A stretch of DNA of 64,000 bases, from the NCBI RefSeq assembly GCF_003755175.1, contig NZ_RKHX01000002.1:124001-188000 (forward strand), written 5' to 3'. Every line of letters starts with the position of its first letter. Positions within the stretch are counted from its first letter, which is position 1. The DNA comes from Cellulomonas sp. PhB150 (GTDB lineage: Bacteria > Actinomycetota > Actinomycetes > Actinomycetales > Cellulomonadaceae). A program made the translations under genes and the position numbers. Below, piece after piece: positions 1-9,927 of the stretch. The notes under the pieces were generated by a model that saw nothing but the letters and a program-made list of their open reading frames with translations, had not been told where the DNA came from and did no database searches.

Positions 1-155
1 GCTCCGAGCTCGGGTCCGACGCGCAGCTCGTCGGCGCCGCCGAGGTCGCGTTCGCCGACGTCCTCGAGGACCCCGCGGGCACCCTCGACGACCGCACGCG
101 GCAGGCCGACGAGCACGAGGATCACCCCCTGCGCGTGCTGCACCAGGCGGGGTAA
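1..155 (+). CDS. ROK family protein, C-terminal end (partial)
   Basis: Only the last 50 codons are present, ending with TAA at 153-155. The residues read [20 protein letters not shown] and then an acidic tail. An LG-x-DAxLVGAAxxAF stretch near the C-terminus is typical of ROK sugar kinases and NagC/XylR-like regulators, where it forms the last helix of the kinase-like fold. With the N-terminus outside the window, a sugar kinase and a DNA-binding repressor cannot be told apart. The 3' end is followed by a hairpin before ftsE, so this gene is probably a separate transcription unit. Confidence 0.55.
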   Translation, partial: SELGSDAQLVGAAEVAFADVLEDPAGTLDDRTRQADEHEDHPLRVLHQAG

Positions 156-216
156 ACAGGGCATATCGCCCGGTCGCAGCGCCGGAGGCGTACTCACAGG
201 TAGGCATCGGCGTGTC

Positions 217-241
217 ACCGCCCGGTCGCACAACGGGCGGT
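217..241 (+). terminator. GC-rich hairpin upstream of ftsE
   Basis: ACCGCCCG at 217-224 pairs perfectly with CGGGCGGT at 234-241 across a 9-base loop. Outer TAGGCA (201-206) and TGCCTA (241-246) arms could extend it. There is no T tract. It may end transcription of the ROK gene, and the ftsE promoter could overlap its right arm. Confidence 0.4.
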
Positions 242-303
242 GCCTACCCTCGACGAGGCCAGCAGTACCTCCGCCTGTCCCCGAACCTGGCCCCGCGAGC
301 ATC

Positions 304-992
<689 letters not shown>

Positions 993-993
<1 letters not shown>

Positions 994-1907
994 TGCGCCT
1001 GCAGTTCATCCTGTCCGAGATCGGCATCGGGCTTCGTCGCAACCTGTCGATGACCATCTCGGTCATCCTCGTCACCTTCGTCTCCCTGACCTTCGTCGGG
1101 AGCGCGGCCCTGCTGCAGATGCAGATCGGCAAGATGAAGGACGACTGGTACGACAAGGTCGAGGTCTCCGTCTTCCTGTGCCCCGCGAACTCCTCGGAGA
1201 AGACCTGCGCGGGCGGTGAGGTCACCGACGAGCAGAAGCAGGAGATCCGCGACGCGCTCGAGGCCCCCGAGGTCAAGCCGTACATCGAGAAGATCTACTT
1301 CGAGACCAAGGAACAGGCCTTCAAGTCGTTCCAGCGTCAGTTCAAGGACCAGTTCTGGGCGTCGGCGACCACGCCGGCGGACATGAACTCCTCGTTCCGC
1401 ATCAAGCTGACCGACCCCGAGCAGTACCAGGTGGTCTCCGAGGTCGTCTCCGGCAGGCAGGGCGTCGAGGCCGTCGAGGACCAGCGCCGCCTGTTCGACC
1501 GGCTGTTCCTGGTGCTCGACCGCGCGACGCTGCTCGCCGGTGGCCTGGCCGCGGTCATGCTAGTGGCGGCGGTCCTGCTCATCACGACGACGATCCGCCT
1601 GTCCGCCCTCTCGCGACGCCGCGAGACCGGCATCATGCGGCTCGTCGGCGCCTCCACGATGTTCATCCAGCTGCCGTTCATGCTCGAGGGGGCGATCGCC
1701 GCGACCATCGGCTCGCTGCTTGCCGTGGGCGGGCTGTGGCTGGGGGTCGAGTACCTCATCACGGACTGGCTCGGCACGTCCGTGGGCTGGATCCCGTACG
1801 TGAGCACGTCCGACGTGATGACGGTCGCGCCCTTCCTGGTCGCGGCGGCGATCCTGCTCGCCGCGATCTCCTCCCTGGTCACGCTCAGTCGCTACACGAA
1901 GGTGTGA
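993..1907 (+). CDS. ftsX: Cell division protein FtsX
   Basis: This is the permease-like partner of FtsE. The 304-residue protein begins [20 protein letters not shown], with the first membrane segment at about 20-42. A periplasmic domain (about 45-170) contains two cysteines (FLCP and KTCAGG) that could pair. Three further membrane segments follow in the C-terminal half, with the conserved cytosolic [13 protein letters not shown] stretch between the second and third. The ATG at 993 overlaps the ftsE stop; an upstream in-frame extension inside ftsE is only a shadow. It probably transmits the ATPase cycle to the hydrolase encoded two bases downstream. Confidence 0.94.
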
Positions 1908-1909
1908 GC

Positions 1910-3292
1910 ATGCGTCGTCGTCCTCTGCGTCTCGTCGCGGCCCTCGCCGTCGGCGCGGTCGCCGCCACCCTGACCTTCGGTGCCGTCGCCTCGCCGGCCG
2001 CGGGCGACTCGATCGACGACAAGCGCGCGGCCGCCGAGAAGGAGAAGAAGCAGAACGCGGCGGAGCGCGAGGCCGCCGAGGACACGATGGAGGGCGTCAA
2101 CGCCAAGATCCAGGAGACGTCCGACCGGCTGCTCGAGATCCAGGGGCAGATCCCGGACGCGCAGGTGAAGCTCGACGAGGCCAACGCGGTGCGGGACAAG
2201 GCGCAGCGCGAGGCGAAGCTCGTCGCGGACCGCCTGCAGGACGCCAAGGACCAGAAGGTCACGCTCGGCGAGACGATCACCAAGGACACGGACGACGCGA
2301 CCAAGACGCGCGCAGCGATCGGCCAGATGGCCCGCGAGGCGTACCGCACCGGGGGAGCCGTCTCGGGCGTCGAGGTCATCCTCGACTCGACCAGCACCGA
2401 CGACTTCATCGAGCGCTACGGCCTGATGACCACCGCGCTGCGCACGCAGGCGCAGGTGCTCGACGACCTCAAGACCTCCGAGGCGACCAACAAGAGCGCG
2501 CACGTGCGCCTCGAGGCCGTCGAGGGCCGCATCACCGAGCTCAACGACCAGGCGCAGGACAAGCTCGCCGAGGCCAAGACCGCGGCGACCAAGGCCGAGG
2601 CGGCCCGCAAGGCGCTCGACAACCTCGTCGCGGAGCAGAAGAGCAAGCAGGTCTCGCTCGAGTCCCAGCGCGCCGCGGTGCTGGCGGAGATCGCGCAGGC
2701 CGACGCCGAGGCCAAGCAGATCCAGAAGGAGATCAACGCGCTCAAGTCGCAGGCGAAGGCGCGTGACGCCGAGCTCAAGCGCAAGCGCGAGGAGGCGGCC
2801 CGCAAGGCTGCGGCCGAGGCGGCGAAGAACGGCGGCAAGCCCGCGATCAAGCCCGGTCACTCGTCGTCCAAGCCGCTGGGCGGCGCCCTGTTCAGCAACC
2901 CGACGAGCGTCAACCCGATCCACGTGACGTCCGAGTACGGGATGCGGTTCCACCCGATCCTGCACTACACGCGTCTGCACGCCGGGATCGACCTGCGCAC
3001 CTACTGCAACACCAAGGTGTACGCCGGCCGCGACGGCATCGTCATGTGGTCCAAGTTCCGGTTCGGCTTCGGCAACCAGGTGATGATCGACAGCGGCACG
3101 GTCAACGGCAACTCCCTGGCGGAGAGCTACAACCACCTGACGCGCGGCGTGGTCCACTCCGGCCAGTACGTCGAGCGCGGCGAGCTCATCGGCTACTCGG
3201 GCAACACCGGGACGTCGGCCGCGTGCCACCTGCACTTCGAGGTGTACGTCAACGGCTCGACCGTGAACCCGCGCCCGCTGCTGGGTCTGTAG
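1910..3292 (+). CDS. Secreted coiled-coil M23 peptidoglycan endopeptidase
   Basis: The 460-residue protein has a signal peptide (about 1-32, ending near SPAAGDS), a long charged coiled coil (about 35-310) and a C-terminal LytM/M23 domain. The zinc-binding motif HAGID gives H357 and D361, and HLH gives H440 and H442, so the metal site is complete. EnvC, an FtsEX partner in enterobacteria, has the same layout but a degenerate M23 domain; here the enzyme looks active. It starts two bases after ftsX in the same operon, so I infer that it is the hydrolase FtsEX controls. In mycobacteria that role belongs to an NlpC/P60 enzyme, so this would be a different solution. Confidence 0.88.
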   Translation: MRRRPLRLVAALAVGAVAATLTFGAVASPAAGDSIDDKRAAAEKEKKQNAAEREAAEDTMEGVNAKIQETSDRLLEIQGQIPDAQVKLDEANAVRDKAQREAKLVADRLQDAKDQKVTLGETITKDTDDATKTRAAIGQMAREAYRTGGAVSGVEVILDSTSTDDFIERYGLMTTALRTQAQVLDDLKTSEATNKSAHVRLEAVEGRITELNDQAQDKLAEAKTAATKAEAARKALDNLVAEQKSKQVSLESQRAAVLAEIAQADAEAKQIQKEINALKSQAKARDAELKRKREEAARKAAAEAAKNGGKPAIKPGHSSSKPLGGALFSNPTSVNPIHVTSEYGMRFHPILHYTRLHAGIDLRTYCNTKVYAGRDGIVMWSKFRFGFGNQVMIDSGTVNGNSLAESYNHLTRGVVHSGQYVERGELIGYSGNTGTSAACHLHFEVYVNGSTVNPRPLLGL

Positions 3293-3369
3293 ATTTCCGC
3301 TCGTCGTACCCCCGGGTGGCCCAGGTAGGCTCGTCCGTCGGCAGTCAGACGAAACAAGGGACGACGATC

Positions 3370-3840
3370 ATGCCCAAGGAGACGGGCCGCAAGGTCATTG
3401 CCTCCAACCGCAAGGCCCGGCACGACTACACCATCGAGGACGTGTTCGAGGCGGGCATCGTGCTGTCCGGGACCGAGGTCAAGGCCCTGCGGATGGGCCG
3501 GGCGTCGCTGATCGACGGCTTCTGCGAGATCGACGGCCACGAGATCTGGATGCTCGGCGTCCACATCCCCGAGTACTCCCAGGGCAGCTGGACCAACCAC
3601 GGCCCGCGTCGCAAGCGCAAGCTGCTGCTGCACCGCGACGAGATCGACCGCCTGGAGTCCAAGACGCGCGAGAAGGGGCAGACGATCGTGCCCCTGTCGC
3701 TGTACTTCCTGGACGGCCGCGCCAAGGTCGAGATCGCCCTCGCGCGAGGCAAGCGGGAGTACGACAAGCGCCAGGCGCTGCGCGAGCGGCAGGACAACCT
3801 GGAGGCCGTGAAGGCGATCCGGGAGAAGCGGGATCGCTGA
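3370..3840 (+). CDS. smpB: SsrA-binding protein SmpB
   Basis: SmpB binds tmRNA and delivers it to stalled ribosomes for trans-translation. The 156-residue protein starts [20 protein letters not shown] and contains the family hallmarks [23 protein letters not shown] and the basic C-terminal tail [18 protein letters not shown] 3370 gives the usual length; a longer reading upstream runs through the end of the M23 gene in another frame. A TAGGCT at 3326-3331 could be a -10 element, and an identical hexamer lies upstream of the tmRNA gene about 4 kb away. The functional partner ssrA is at 7821-8187. Confidence 0.95.
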   Translation: MPKETGRKVIASNRKARHDYTIEDVFEAGIVLSGTEVKALRMGRASLIDGFCEIDGHEIWMLGVHIPEYSQGSWTNHGPRRKRKLLLHRDEIDRLESKTREKGQTIVPLSLYFLDGRAKVEIALARGKREYDKRQALRERQDNLEAVKAIREKRDR

Positions 3841-3910
3841 CCTCTAGACAGCCGCTATATCTAGGCTTTACCTTTCGCGTATCCGCTGTTGGGGTGAGCG
3901 AGGGGGAACG

Positions 3911-5191
3911 ATGAGAAGCGTTGCTGTCGCAGTCGCCGGGTTGTTCGTCGGGCTGGTGCCCGTCCTTGCTGCGGGTCCCGCCGCGGCCGACGGGGACCAG
4001 CAGATCACTCACTACGCCGAGTCCGTCCAGCTCGACTCGGACGGCACCGCGCACGTCGCGATCGACCTGTCGTTGGACTTCGCCGACACGCCGGGTCACG
4101 GCCCCTACCTGACGGTCCCCGTGCGGGAGGCGACCGACGACGGGCGCACCCGGGTCTACACCGTGGCCGACGTGTCCGCGTCCTCGCCGAGCAACGCGCC
4201 CGCGGACGTCGACGTGCAGGACGACGGCACCACGGTGGAGATCCGGATCGGCGACCCGTCGATCGGCGACATCGACGGGGTGCAGCAGTACCACGTCGAG
4301 TACACCCTGCTCGGGCTGATCAACACCGACGCGACGACCGGCGACGGCGACCAGCTGTACTGGGACCCGATCGGGCCGGACTGGGAGCTGCCGCTGTCCG
4401 ACGTGACGGTGTCGGTGGCGGGGCCGTCCGGTGCGGAGCGGGCGGAGTGCTACGCCGGGGAGGTCGGGTCGACAGACTCGTGCTCGTCGTCGGGCGTGAC
4501 GTCGGACGGCGCGGTGTTCGCGCAGGACGCGTTGTCGCCCGGTGAGGCGCTGACCGTCGTTGCGGGGTGGCCGGCGGGGACGTTCCCCGGGGCGACGGCC
4601 ATGTTCGACGACGAGCCCGACAGCTCCAGCGACGACGCCTGGGCCGAGGAGGGGCTCCCCGAGGGGCCGCTCGAGCTCGACGAGAACGGGAACCCGCCGT
4701 CGTTCGTCCAGGGGCCCGACGGCTCGTGGAGCGAGGTGGGCGCCGACAGGTCCGCCTCGAACGGCGGCGCGGCGTTCGGTGGGCTGATCGGGATCGGCAT
4801 CCTCGGGGTGGTCATCACGATCATCGTGATCGTCGTGAAGTCCGCGTCGGGCCCGTCCGGTCCGCCGGCCGTCGTCGAGTCGCTCGCCGCGCGCGGCTAC
4901 CTGCGGATGGACCCGGTCGCTCCTTCGGGTGCGGGCGGGCGGGCCAACTGGATGCTCACGCCGTTGATGCCGATGGACTCCCGCATGAGCGCGCGGGAGC
5001 GCGCCTGGTACAACGCCATGTTCTTCGGCGGGATGGTGCCCGTGTACTGGTCGCACGTGCGGCCGCCGGTGTTCCACTCGACGGGGACGTCGGTGTTCAG
5101 CTCCGGGTCCGGGGCTGGGGGCGGCGGCGGGTTCGGCGGCGACGGCGGTGCCGGGGGCGGCGCGGGCGGCGGGGGAGGTGGGTCCTGGTGA
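3911..5191 (+). CDS. DUF2207-type membrane protein with Gly-rich tail
   Basis: The 426-residue protein has a signal peptide (about 1-26, ending AAGPAAADG) and an acidic extracellular beta-rich domain (about 30-225) with the YHVEYTLLG and DQLYWDPIGPDWELP patterns of DUF2207 proteins. A membrane segment at about 290-312 (IGILGVVITIIVIVV) precedes a cytosolic region with LAARGYLRM, and the C-terminus is almost pure glycine (about 395-426). Family members are of unknown function. It is followed by a second Gly-rich gene whose GTG overlaps this TGA by four bases. The family call rests on domain layout and the Gly-rich tail. Confidence 0.65.
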   Translation: MRSVAVAVAGLFVGLVPVLAAGPAAADGDQQITHYAESVQLDSDGTAHVAIDLSLDFADTPGHGPYLTVPVREATDDGRTRVYTVADVSASSPSNAPADVDVQDDGTTVEIRIGDPSIGDIDGVQQYHVEYTLLGLINTDATTGDGDQLYWDPIGPDWELPLSDVTVSVAGPSGAERAECYAGEVGSTDSCSSSGVTSDGAVFAQDALSPGEALTVVAGWPAGTFPGATAMFDDEPDSSSDDAWAEEGLPEGPLELDENGNPPSFVQGPDGSWSEVGADRSASNGGAAFGGLIGIGILGVVITIIVIVVKSASGPSGPPAVVESLAARGYLRMDPVAPSGAGGRANWMLTPLMPMDSRMSARERAWYNAMFFGGMVPVYWSHVRPPVFHSTGTSVFSSGSGAGGGGGFGGDGGAGGGAGGGGGGSW

Positions 5192-5520
5192 GCGGGCTGC
5201 CGGGGGTCGGAGGTCTCGCCGTGGTGCTGGCGATCGTCGCTGTCGTCCTGGTCGCTGTTCGCGCCTCGTCCGGGTCGGCGCGGCCCGGATCTCGGCGCGA
5301 TCGGTTCGGGGCCGGGGACGGCGGTGAGGGGTACGGCGGCTTCGGGTACGACGACGGTGGCAGCGGGGATGCCGGGCACGGTCACTCCGGCCACAGCGGG
5401 CACGGTCACTCCGGCCACAGCGGGCACGGGCACTCCGGGCACGGCGGCTTCGGGGATGGCGGCTTCGGCGACGGGGGCGGTGGCGGCGGCGACGGGGGAG
5501 GGGGCGGGGGCGGCGACTGA
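5188..5520 (+). CDS. Small membrane-anchored His/Gly-repeat protein
   Basis: This 110-residue protein has one N-terminal membrane segment (about 8-24, GGLAVVLAIVAVVLVAV), then a low-complexity region with GHGHSGHS units at about 62-88 and a poly-Gly end. GTG 5188 overlaps the stop of the DUF2207-type gene, so the two are coupled and probably act together. The histidines could bind metal, or the region could be a flexible spacer; neither is shown. No family is recognised. Proline and arginine are rare in the tail and the reading frame is clean, which supports a real gene rather than a GC-rich shadow. Confidence 0.6.
   Translation: MSGLPGVGGLAVVLAIVAVVLVAVRASSGSARPGSRRDRFGAGDGGEGYGGFGYDDGGSGDAGHGHSGHSGHGHSGHSGHGHSGHGGFGDGGFGDGGGGGGDGGGGGGGD
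5374..5445 (+). repeat. 24-bp tandem repeat encoding GHGHSGHS
   Basis: Two identical 24-base units (5374-5397 and 5398-5421) are followed by a diverged third (5422-5445). The unit is a multiple of three, so copy-number change keeps the frame. It encodes alternating Gly/His/Ser. Confidence 0.85.
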
Positions 5521-5535
5521 CGCGCCGCGGTCGCC

Positions 5536-6594
5536 CTAGCTGCCGAGGATGTCCGCGAGGTCGAAGCGGATCGGCTCCTCGAGCTGGTCGTAGGTGCAGC
5601 TGGCCGCGTCGCGGTCGGTGCGCCAGCGGCGGAACTGGGTGGTGTGCCGGAAGCGGTCGCCCTCCATGTGGTCGTAGGCGACCTCGACGACCAGTTCCGG
5701 CTTGAGGGGGACGAACGAGAGGTCCTTGCCGGCGTTCCAGCGGCTGACGCTGCCGGGCATCCGCTTGCCCTCGTGCGCCGACTGGTCGGCCCACTGCCCC
5801 CACGGGTGGTCCTCGATCTCGGTGCGCAGCGGCGCGAGCTCCTCGACCAGGCTCGCGCGCCGGGCCATCGGGAAGCTCGCGACGACGCCCACGTGCTGCA
5901 GCCGCCCGTCGTCGGTGTAGAGCCCGAGCAGCAGGGAGCCGACGATGTCGCCGCTCTTGTGCCACCGGTACCCGGCGACCACGCAGTCCGCCGTCCGCTC
6001 GTGCTTGATCTTGAACATGGCGCGCTTGTCGGGCTGATAGGTCCCGTCGACGGGCTTGGCGACGACGCCGTCGAGCCCCGCACCCTCGAACTGGGTGAAC
6101 CACTGCTGGGCCACCGCGAGGTCGCTCGTCGCGGGGGTCACGTGGACGGGGGCCTTGGCGTTCTTGAGGGCGGCCTCGAGCCGTCGTCGGCGCTCCGCGA
6201 AGGGGGTCTGCGTGAGGTCCTCGTCGTCCAGCGCCAGCACGTCGAACGCGACGAACGACGCGGGCGTCTGCTCGGAGAGCAGCTTCACGCGGCTCGCGGC
6301 CGGGTGGATGCGCTGCTGGAGGGCCTCGAAGTCGAGCCGGTCGCCCGTGACGATGATGATCTCGCCGTCGAGCACGCACCGCTCCGGTGTGTTGGCCTTG
6401 ATCGACTCGACCAGCTCGGGGAAGTACCGCGTCATCGGCTTCTCGTTGCGGCTGCCGAGCTCCACCTCGTCGCCGTCGCGGAACACGATGGTCCGGAACC
6501 CGTCCCACTTGGGCTCCACGTGCCCCACGTCGGGGATCTCCTTGACGGACTTGGCGAGCATCGGCGCGACGGGCGGCATCACGGGCAGGTCCAT
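5536..6594 (-). CDS. ATP-dependent DNA ligase (LigC-like)
   Basis: ATP-dependent ligases seal nicks through a lysine-AMP intermediate. The 352-residue protein has adenylation motif I as EPKWDGFR with K29, then LDGEIII and DGVVAKP, and a C-terminal OB-fold region with VEVAYDHMEG. Size and the lack of polymerase or nuclease domains fit the stand-alone actinobacterial LigC/LigD-ligase group rather than the essential NAD-dependent enzyme. I chose ATG 6594, which has AGGAT upstream; a start nine codons earlier is possible. It lies convergent to the His/Gly gene with 15 bases between the stops. Confidence 0.88.
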   Translation of the reverse strand: MDLPVMPPVAPMLAKSVKEIPDVGHVEPKWDGFRTIVFRDGDEVELGSRNEKPMTRYFPELVESIKANTPERCVLDGEIIIVTGDRLDFEALQQRIHPAASRVKLLSEQTPASFVAFDVLALDDEDLTQTPFAERRRRLEAALKNAKAPVHVTPATSDLAVAQQWFTQFEGAGLDGVVAKPVDGTYQPDKRAMFKIKHERTADCVVAGYRWHKSGDIVGSLLLGLYTDDGRLQHVGVVASFPMARRASLVEELAPLRTEIEDHPWGQWADQSAHEGKRMPGSVSRWNAGKDLSFVPLKPELVVEVAYDHMEGDRFRHTTQFRRWRTDRDAASCTYDQLEEPIRFDLADILGS

Positions 6595-6717
6595 GCCGCC
6601 ATCCTGCACCTGATCACCCACAGGAAGCCCACGGGTTCACCTCAGGGCTTTGCCGGGTACGCCCGGTTGTGTGTTCCTTGACGGCGCCACCGGGGCGCCG
6701 ACGAGGAGGCCGGGACG

Positions 6718-7740
6718 ATGGACGAGCAGCGCGAACCCACGAAGCCCACCGACGAGGCGACGGTCGGGCGGCCGTCACCTTCGCAGGGTGCCGCAGCACC
6801 TTCGTCGGACGATTCCTTCGTGCCGGAGGGCGGCATGCTCGCGCCGCTCCTGGCCTCCTCGCCTCCCATCGTCCCGGAGGCCGCCGCGATCCCGGCCGAC
6901 GAGCCGCGCGAGCTGGCCCTGGCGGGTGCCTCCTCATCCGGCCGAGGCCGGCTGCAGCGTGGTGCGGCGTTCGGCGCGGCGCTCGTCGTCGGCGCTGCCT
7001 TCGGTGCGGGTGGGGTTGCTGCGCTGGAGCGGCCGTCGTCGACACCCTCGTCGGCCGAGTCGGACCCGGTCGCTCCCACCTTCACTCCTGCCGAGGTGCA
7101 GCAGGCGCCGGCGTGGCCGGGCGTCTCCACGGTCTCGGCCTCGGGCGTCGTGACCGTGACCGCGCTGACGGAGGACGCGAACGGCCAGGTCAGCGCCGCG
7201 GCCGCCGGCACCGCGATGATCCTCACCTCCGACGGCGTCGCGCTGACCAACAACCACGTGATCGAGGGTGCGTCGGCGATCCAGGTCACGGACCCCTCGT
7301 CTGGGCAGTCGTGGACCGCGACCGTCGTCGCGACCGACACCCGCGCGGACGTCGCCGTCCTGCAGCTCGCCGACGCGTCCGACCTGGCCACCGTGACCCT
7401 GGACGACGACACCGGCGCGGCGGTCGGTGACGACGTGACGGCCGTCGGCAACGCGGAGGGCGGGGGAACCCTGGTCGCCGCGTCCGGCTCGGTCGTCGCG
7501 CTCGACCAGACGGTCACGACCTCCACGGAGTCGGTCTCCGGCCTGCTCGCGTTCTCCTCGCCGGTCGTCGAGGGCGACTCGGGCGGCCCGGTGTTCGACG
7601 ACGAGGGGGAGGTGGTCGGCATGACCACGGCGATGGCGACCGACGGGCGGTACACGGTGGCGTACGCGATCACGATCGAAGACGCGCTGGTCGTGGCTCG
7701 CGAGCTCGACCCGTCGCTGTCCGTCGGCGCGGCGGTCTGA
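6718..7740 (+). CDS. Membrane-anchored trypsin-like serine protease
   Basis: The 340-residue protein has a disordered Pro/Ser/Ala-rich cytosolic N-terminus (about 1-78), one membrane segment (about 82-102) and an extracellular S1C/HtrA-type protease domain. The triad is visible: H180 in TNNHVIEG, D211 in RADVAVLQL and S288 in EGDSGGP. There is no PDZ domain, unlike DegP. GAGGAGG lies a few bases before ATG 6718. A role in envelope protein quality control is likely from the family, but the substrate is unknown. It ends 80 bases before the tmRNA. Confidence 0.85.
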   Translation: MDEQREPTKPTDEATVGRPSPSQGAAAPSSDDSFVPEGGMLAPLLASSPPIVPEAAAIPADEPRELALAGASSSGRGRLQRGAAFGAALVVGAAFGAGGVAALERPSSTPSSAESDPVAPTFTPAEVQQAPAWPGVSTVSASGVVTVTALTEDANGQVSAAAAGTAMILTSDGVALTNNHVIEGASAIQVTDPSSGQSWTATVVATDTRADVAVLQLADASDLATVTLDDDTGAAVGDDVTAVGNAEGGGTLVAASGSVVALDQTVTTSTESVSGLLAFSSPVVEGDSGGPVFDDEGEVVGMTTAMATDGRYTVAYAITIEDALVVARELDPSLSVGAAV

Positions 7741-7820
7741 CGGGAATGAGGGTGCCCGGCTCGACGTTGGACGGGTAGGCTGGACAGCGGTCCCTCGGGG
7801 CCGGCTTGAAAACTGAACAT

Positions 7821-8187
7821 GGGGGTGATCGGTTTCGACGGTGATCGTCGAGCCAGGAGAAGCGGGTCGAGGATGCACGGTTATCTCGTAAACGATCCGT
7901 GCAAACCAATAGGTGCCGATTCCAAGCGCACCGACTTCGCACTCGCCGCCTGAGCGAGTCTTCGAAGTCCGTTGGCCTGAGTACGCTCTCGACTCAGTAA
8001 CCAGCGTCATCTAGAGAGCCACTGCTGGTCGTCATCGTCAGTGTGACGGCCGGGACTCTTAGCTGACTGAGCCCGTCCATCTTCCTGTCTGCGGGGAGAT
8101 GGGGGCCGAGAAAATCATCAGCAGACTGCACCCGGAGAAGTCCTGGTTTCTCGTCATCGGACGCGGGTTCGATTCCCGCCACCTCCA
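7821..8187 (+). ncRNA. ssrA: tmRNA (ssrA)
   Basis: tmRNA rescues ribosomes stalled on broken messages and tags the nascent chain for proteolysis. The 5' end GGGGGTG pairs with CACCTCC at 8180-8186 to form the tRNA-like acceptor, with A8187 as discriminator. The T arm GGTTCGATTCCCGCC is at about 8166-8180. The tag frame starts with resume codon GCC at 7915 and encodes ADSKRTDFALAA before TGA 7951-7953. The chromosome continues CCG after the discriminator, so the final A of CCA is not encoded here. TAGGCT at 7776-7781 is a candidate -10 element. The 3' end is the left edge of the downstream island. Confidence 0.96.
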
Positions 8188-8190
8188 CCG
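8160..8190 (+). other. Probable left attachment site in the ssrA 3' end
   Basis: The T-arm and acceptor end of ssrA is a common target for tyrosine integrases, and a decayed integrase begins 77 bases after it. The island's left junction therefore lies here. I looked for another copy of GATTCCCGCCACCTCCACC downstream and saw none. Confidence 0.55.
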
Positions 8191-8266
8191 TTCTGACCTG
8201 CGGAAACGCATGGTCATGTTGACAGGAAGTAGCCTCTCGTTGACGCGGGGGGCTACTTTCGTGTCT

Positions 8267-9447
8267 ATGGCATCCATTCGGGAGCGGGTACGGGCCGACG
8301 GGACGCCGTCGTTCGCGGTGCTGTGGCGCGACCCGGACACCAAGCGGCAGAGCTCGCTGACGTACGACGAGGAAAACGACGCCCGGGTCGCGAAGCACCT
8401 CCTTGAGGTGACCGGTGGGCACACCGACGAGGCGGCGCGGATCGCCGACGCCGTCCGGCACCACGGGCCGTCCGTTGTCGAGGCCGTCGCGGAGCACATC
8501 GACCTGCTGACCGCCGTGGGCCCGGATAACCGCGCGAGCTATCGGACGCACCTTCGCCGACACATCGCGCCGACGCTCGGGTCGTATCCCGTCGCCGTAA
8601 TCTCCTACCGGCACGTCGCAGGGTGGATTCGCTCCATGAGTGACAGCGGTCTGTCGCCCAAGACCATCGCGAGCATCCACGGACTGCTCTCTGCGTCGAT
8701 GTCGACAGCCGTGCGACTTGGGTACCGAACGGACAACCCTTGCGTCGGCGTGCAGCTACGCAAGTCGCAGCTCACGCAGGTCGAGATGACGGTGCTGACT
8801 CGCGGCGAGTTCGCGCTGCTCCTGTCGCATGTCCAACCGCTCTACCAACCGCTGGTGCTGTTGCTCGTTGCGACCGGCCTCCGATGGGGCGAAGCAACTG
8901 CATTGACCCCTGGTGACTCGATCTATTCGCCGAACTGCCCACGCTCCGCGTCACGAAGGCGTGGAAGCGCGACGGTGATCGTCATTGGTATGTCGGCCCA
9001 CCGAAGACCAAGCGAGCGCGTCGGACGGTTTCACTTCCGGACGAACTCGTCGACGTACTCATGCCGTTGGCCGCGTGAAAGCCTTCAGACGCACTCCTTT
9101 TTACCAACACAGTGGGCCAACAGATTTCGTCGTCGCGCTTTTGGACTACGACTTGGACACCCGCGCTCGACGCGGCGACCCACCCAAGGCGTGCCGACGG
9201 CACGCCGGACCCGGACGCTCCGCGACTTAGGCGACGCCCACGAGTGCACGACCTGCGGCACACGCACCCGTCGTGGATGATCGCGGCTGGCACGGACTTG
9301 TTCGTCCTGCAGCGCCGACTAGGTCATGAGTCCATCACCACTACAACGGAGACGTACGCCCACCTGTTGCCGGACCAGCAGGTCGCCGCCGCGGCGGCGG
9401 CAGGACGTGCGCTAGGCGGCCTCAGCCTTGCCCCACGGACTTACTAA
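8267..9447 (+). pseudogene. Tyrosine site-specific integrase, frameshifted and with a stop
   Basis: The first part (MASIRERVRADGTPSFAVLW to GLRWGEATALTPGD) is the arm-binding and core region of a phage/ICE integrase, with catalytic Arg in TGLRWGE. At about 8917 the frame breaks: the sequence reads on in the previous frame as DLFAELPTLRVTKAWKRDGD, as if one base were missing after GAC. An in-frame TGA at 9076-9078 interrupts it again. The remaining domain then reads through HDLRHTHPSWMI and LGHESITTTTETYAHL, containing the H-x-x-R, second His and Tyr positions. Two lesions make it very unlikely to work, so the island is probably stuck. Confidence 0.85.
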
Positions 9448-9459
9448 CCCTTACAGGAC

Positions 9460-9478
9460 TTCGGGCCATCGGCCCGAA
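9460..9478 (+). terminator. Hairpin after the integrase relic
   Basis: TTCGGGCC (9460-9467) and GGCCCGAA (9471-9478) form a perfect 8-bp stem with a 3-base loop. It starts 13 bases after the integrase stop and has no T tract. It could serve either strand, as the giant ATPase gene ends at 9928 on the other side. Confidence 0.5.
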
Positions 9479-9927
9479 TGACGAGCGCAAGCATCGATCC
9501 GCTGGATGGCGAGCGCACTGAGCGGTGCTACGACTACTGCGGGACGCCGAGAATTCAGGACGGCACGTGCTGGGCGAGCGGCTCGACGACGCGTGACGGC
9601 CCAGGGCGCGCTCGACCGTTCCGAGGTCGACCGGGTGTTCGGAGAGGAGCGGATCAATGTCGGTGAGTCGGCTGTTGGGATGGCGATGGCGCAGCGCACC
9701 GGTTTCGAGAACGTCGGCGTGCATCGGCTCGAGCTAGAACTCAGGGAGCTGGTGCGGTCGATACTGCCCCCGTCGAGCGCGCTGCGCCATGGCGCGACCT
9801 GTCCCCTGCATCTGATCGTCTGATCGACCCTCTTGCCGACGCAGGCGGGATCAGGATTTCGTCCTTGCTCGCTCCGTCGTCGAGTTGCGCCGAATTGAGG
9901 TCGCCAGTGTTCTGCGGTCGCACTGCT
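9479..9927. other. Spacer without a recognisable gene
   Basis: Short open frames exist on both strands but none has a convincing ribosome site, a family motif or steady codon use. It may hold remains of integrase-linked genes; I could not identify any. Confidence 0.4.

Noticed and set aside
5374-5445. Short direct repeats resembling a CRISPR array
   Set aside because: The units are contiguous, have no spacers and are in frame inside a coding region.
3479-6508. A 1009-codon minus-strand frame through smpB, the DUF2207-type gene and the ligase
   Set aside because: It is composed of Arg/Pro/Gly-rich runs without motifs and overlaps well-supported genes in other frames.
9506-9823. A 105-codon plus-strand frame after the integrase
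   Set aside because: No ribosome site, no family motif, and competing frames of equal quality on both strands.
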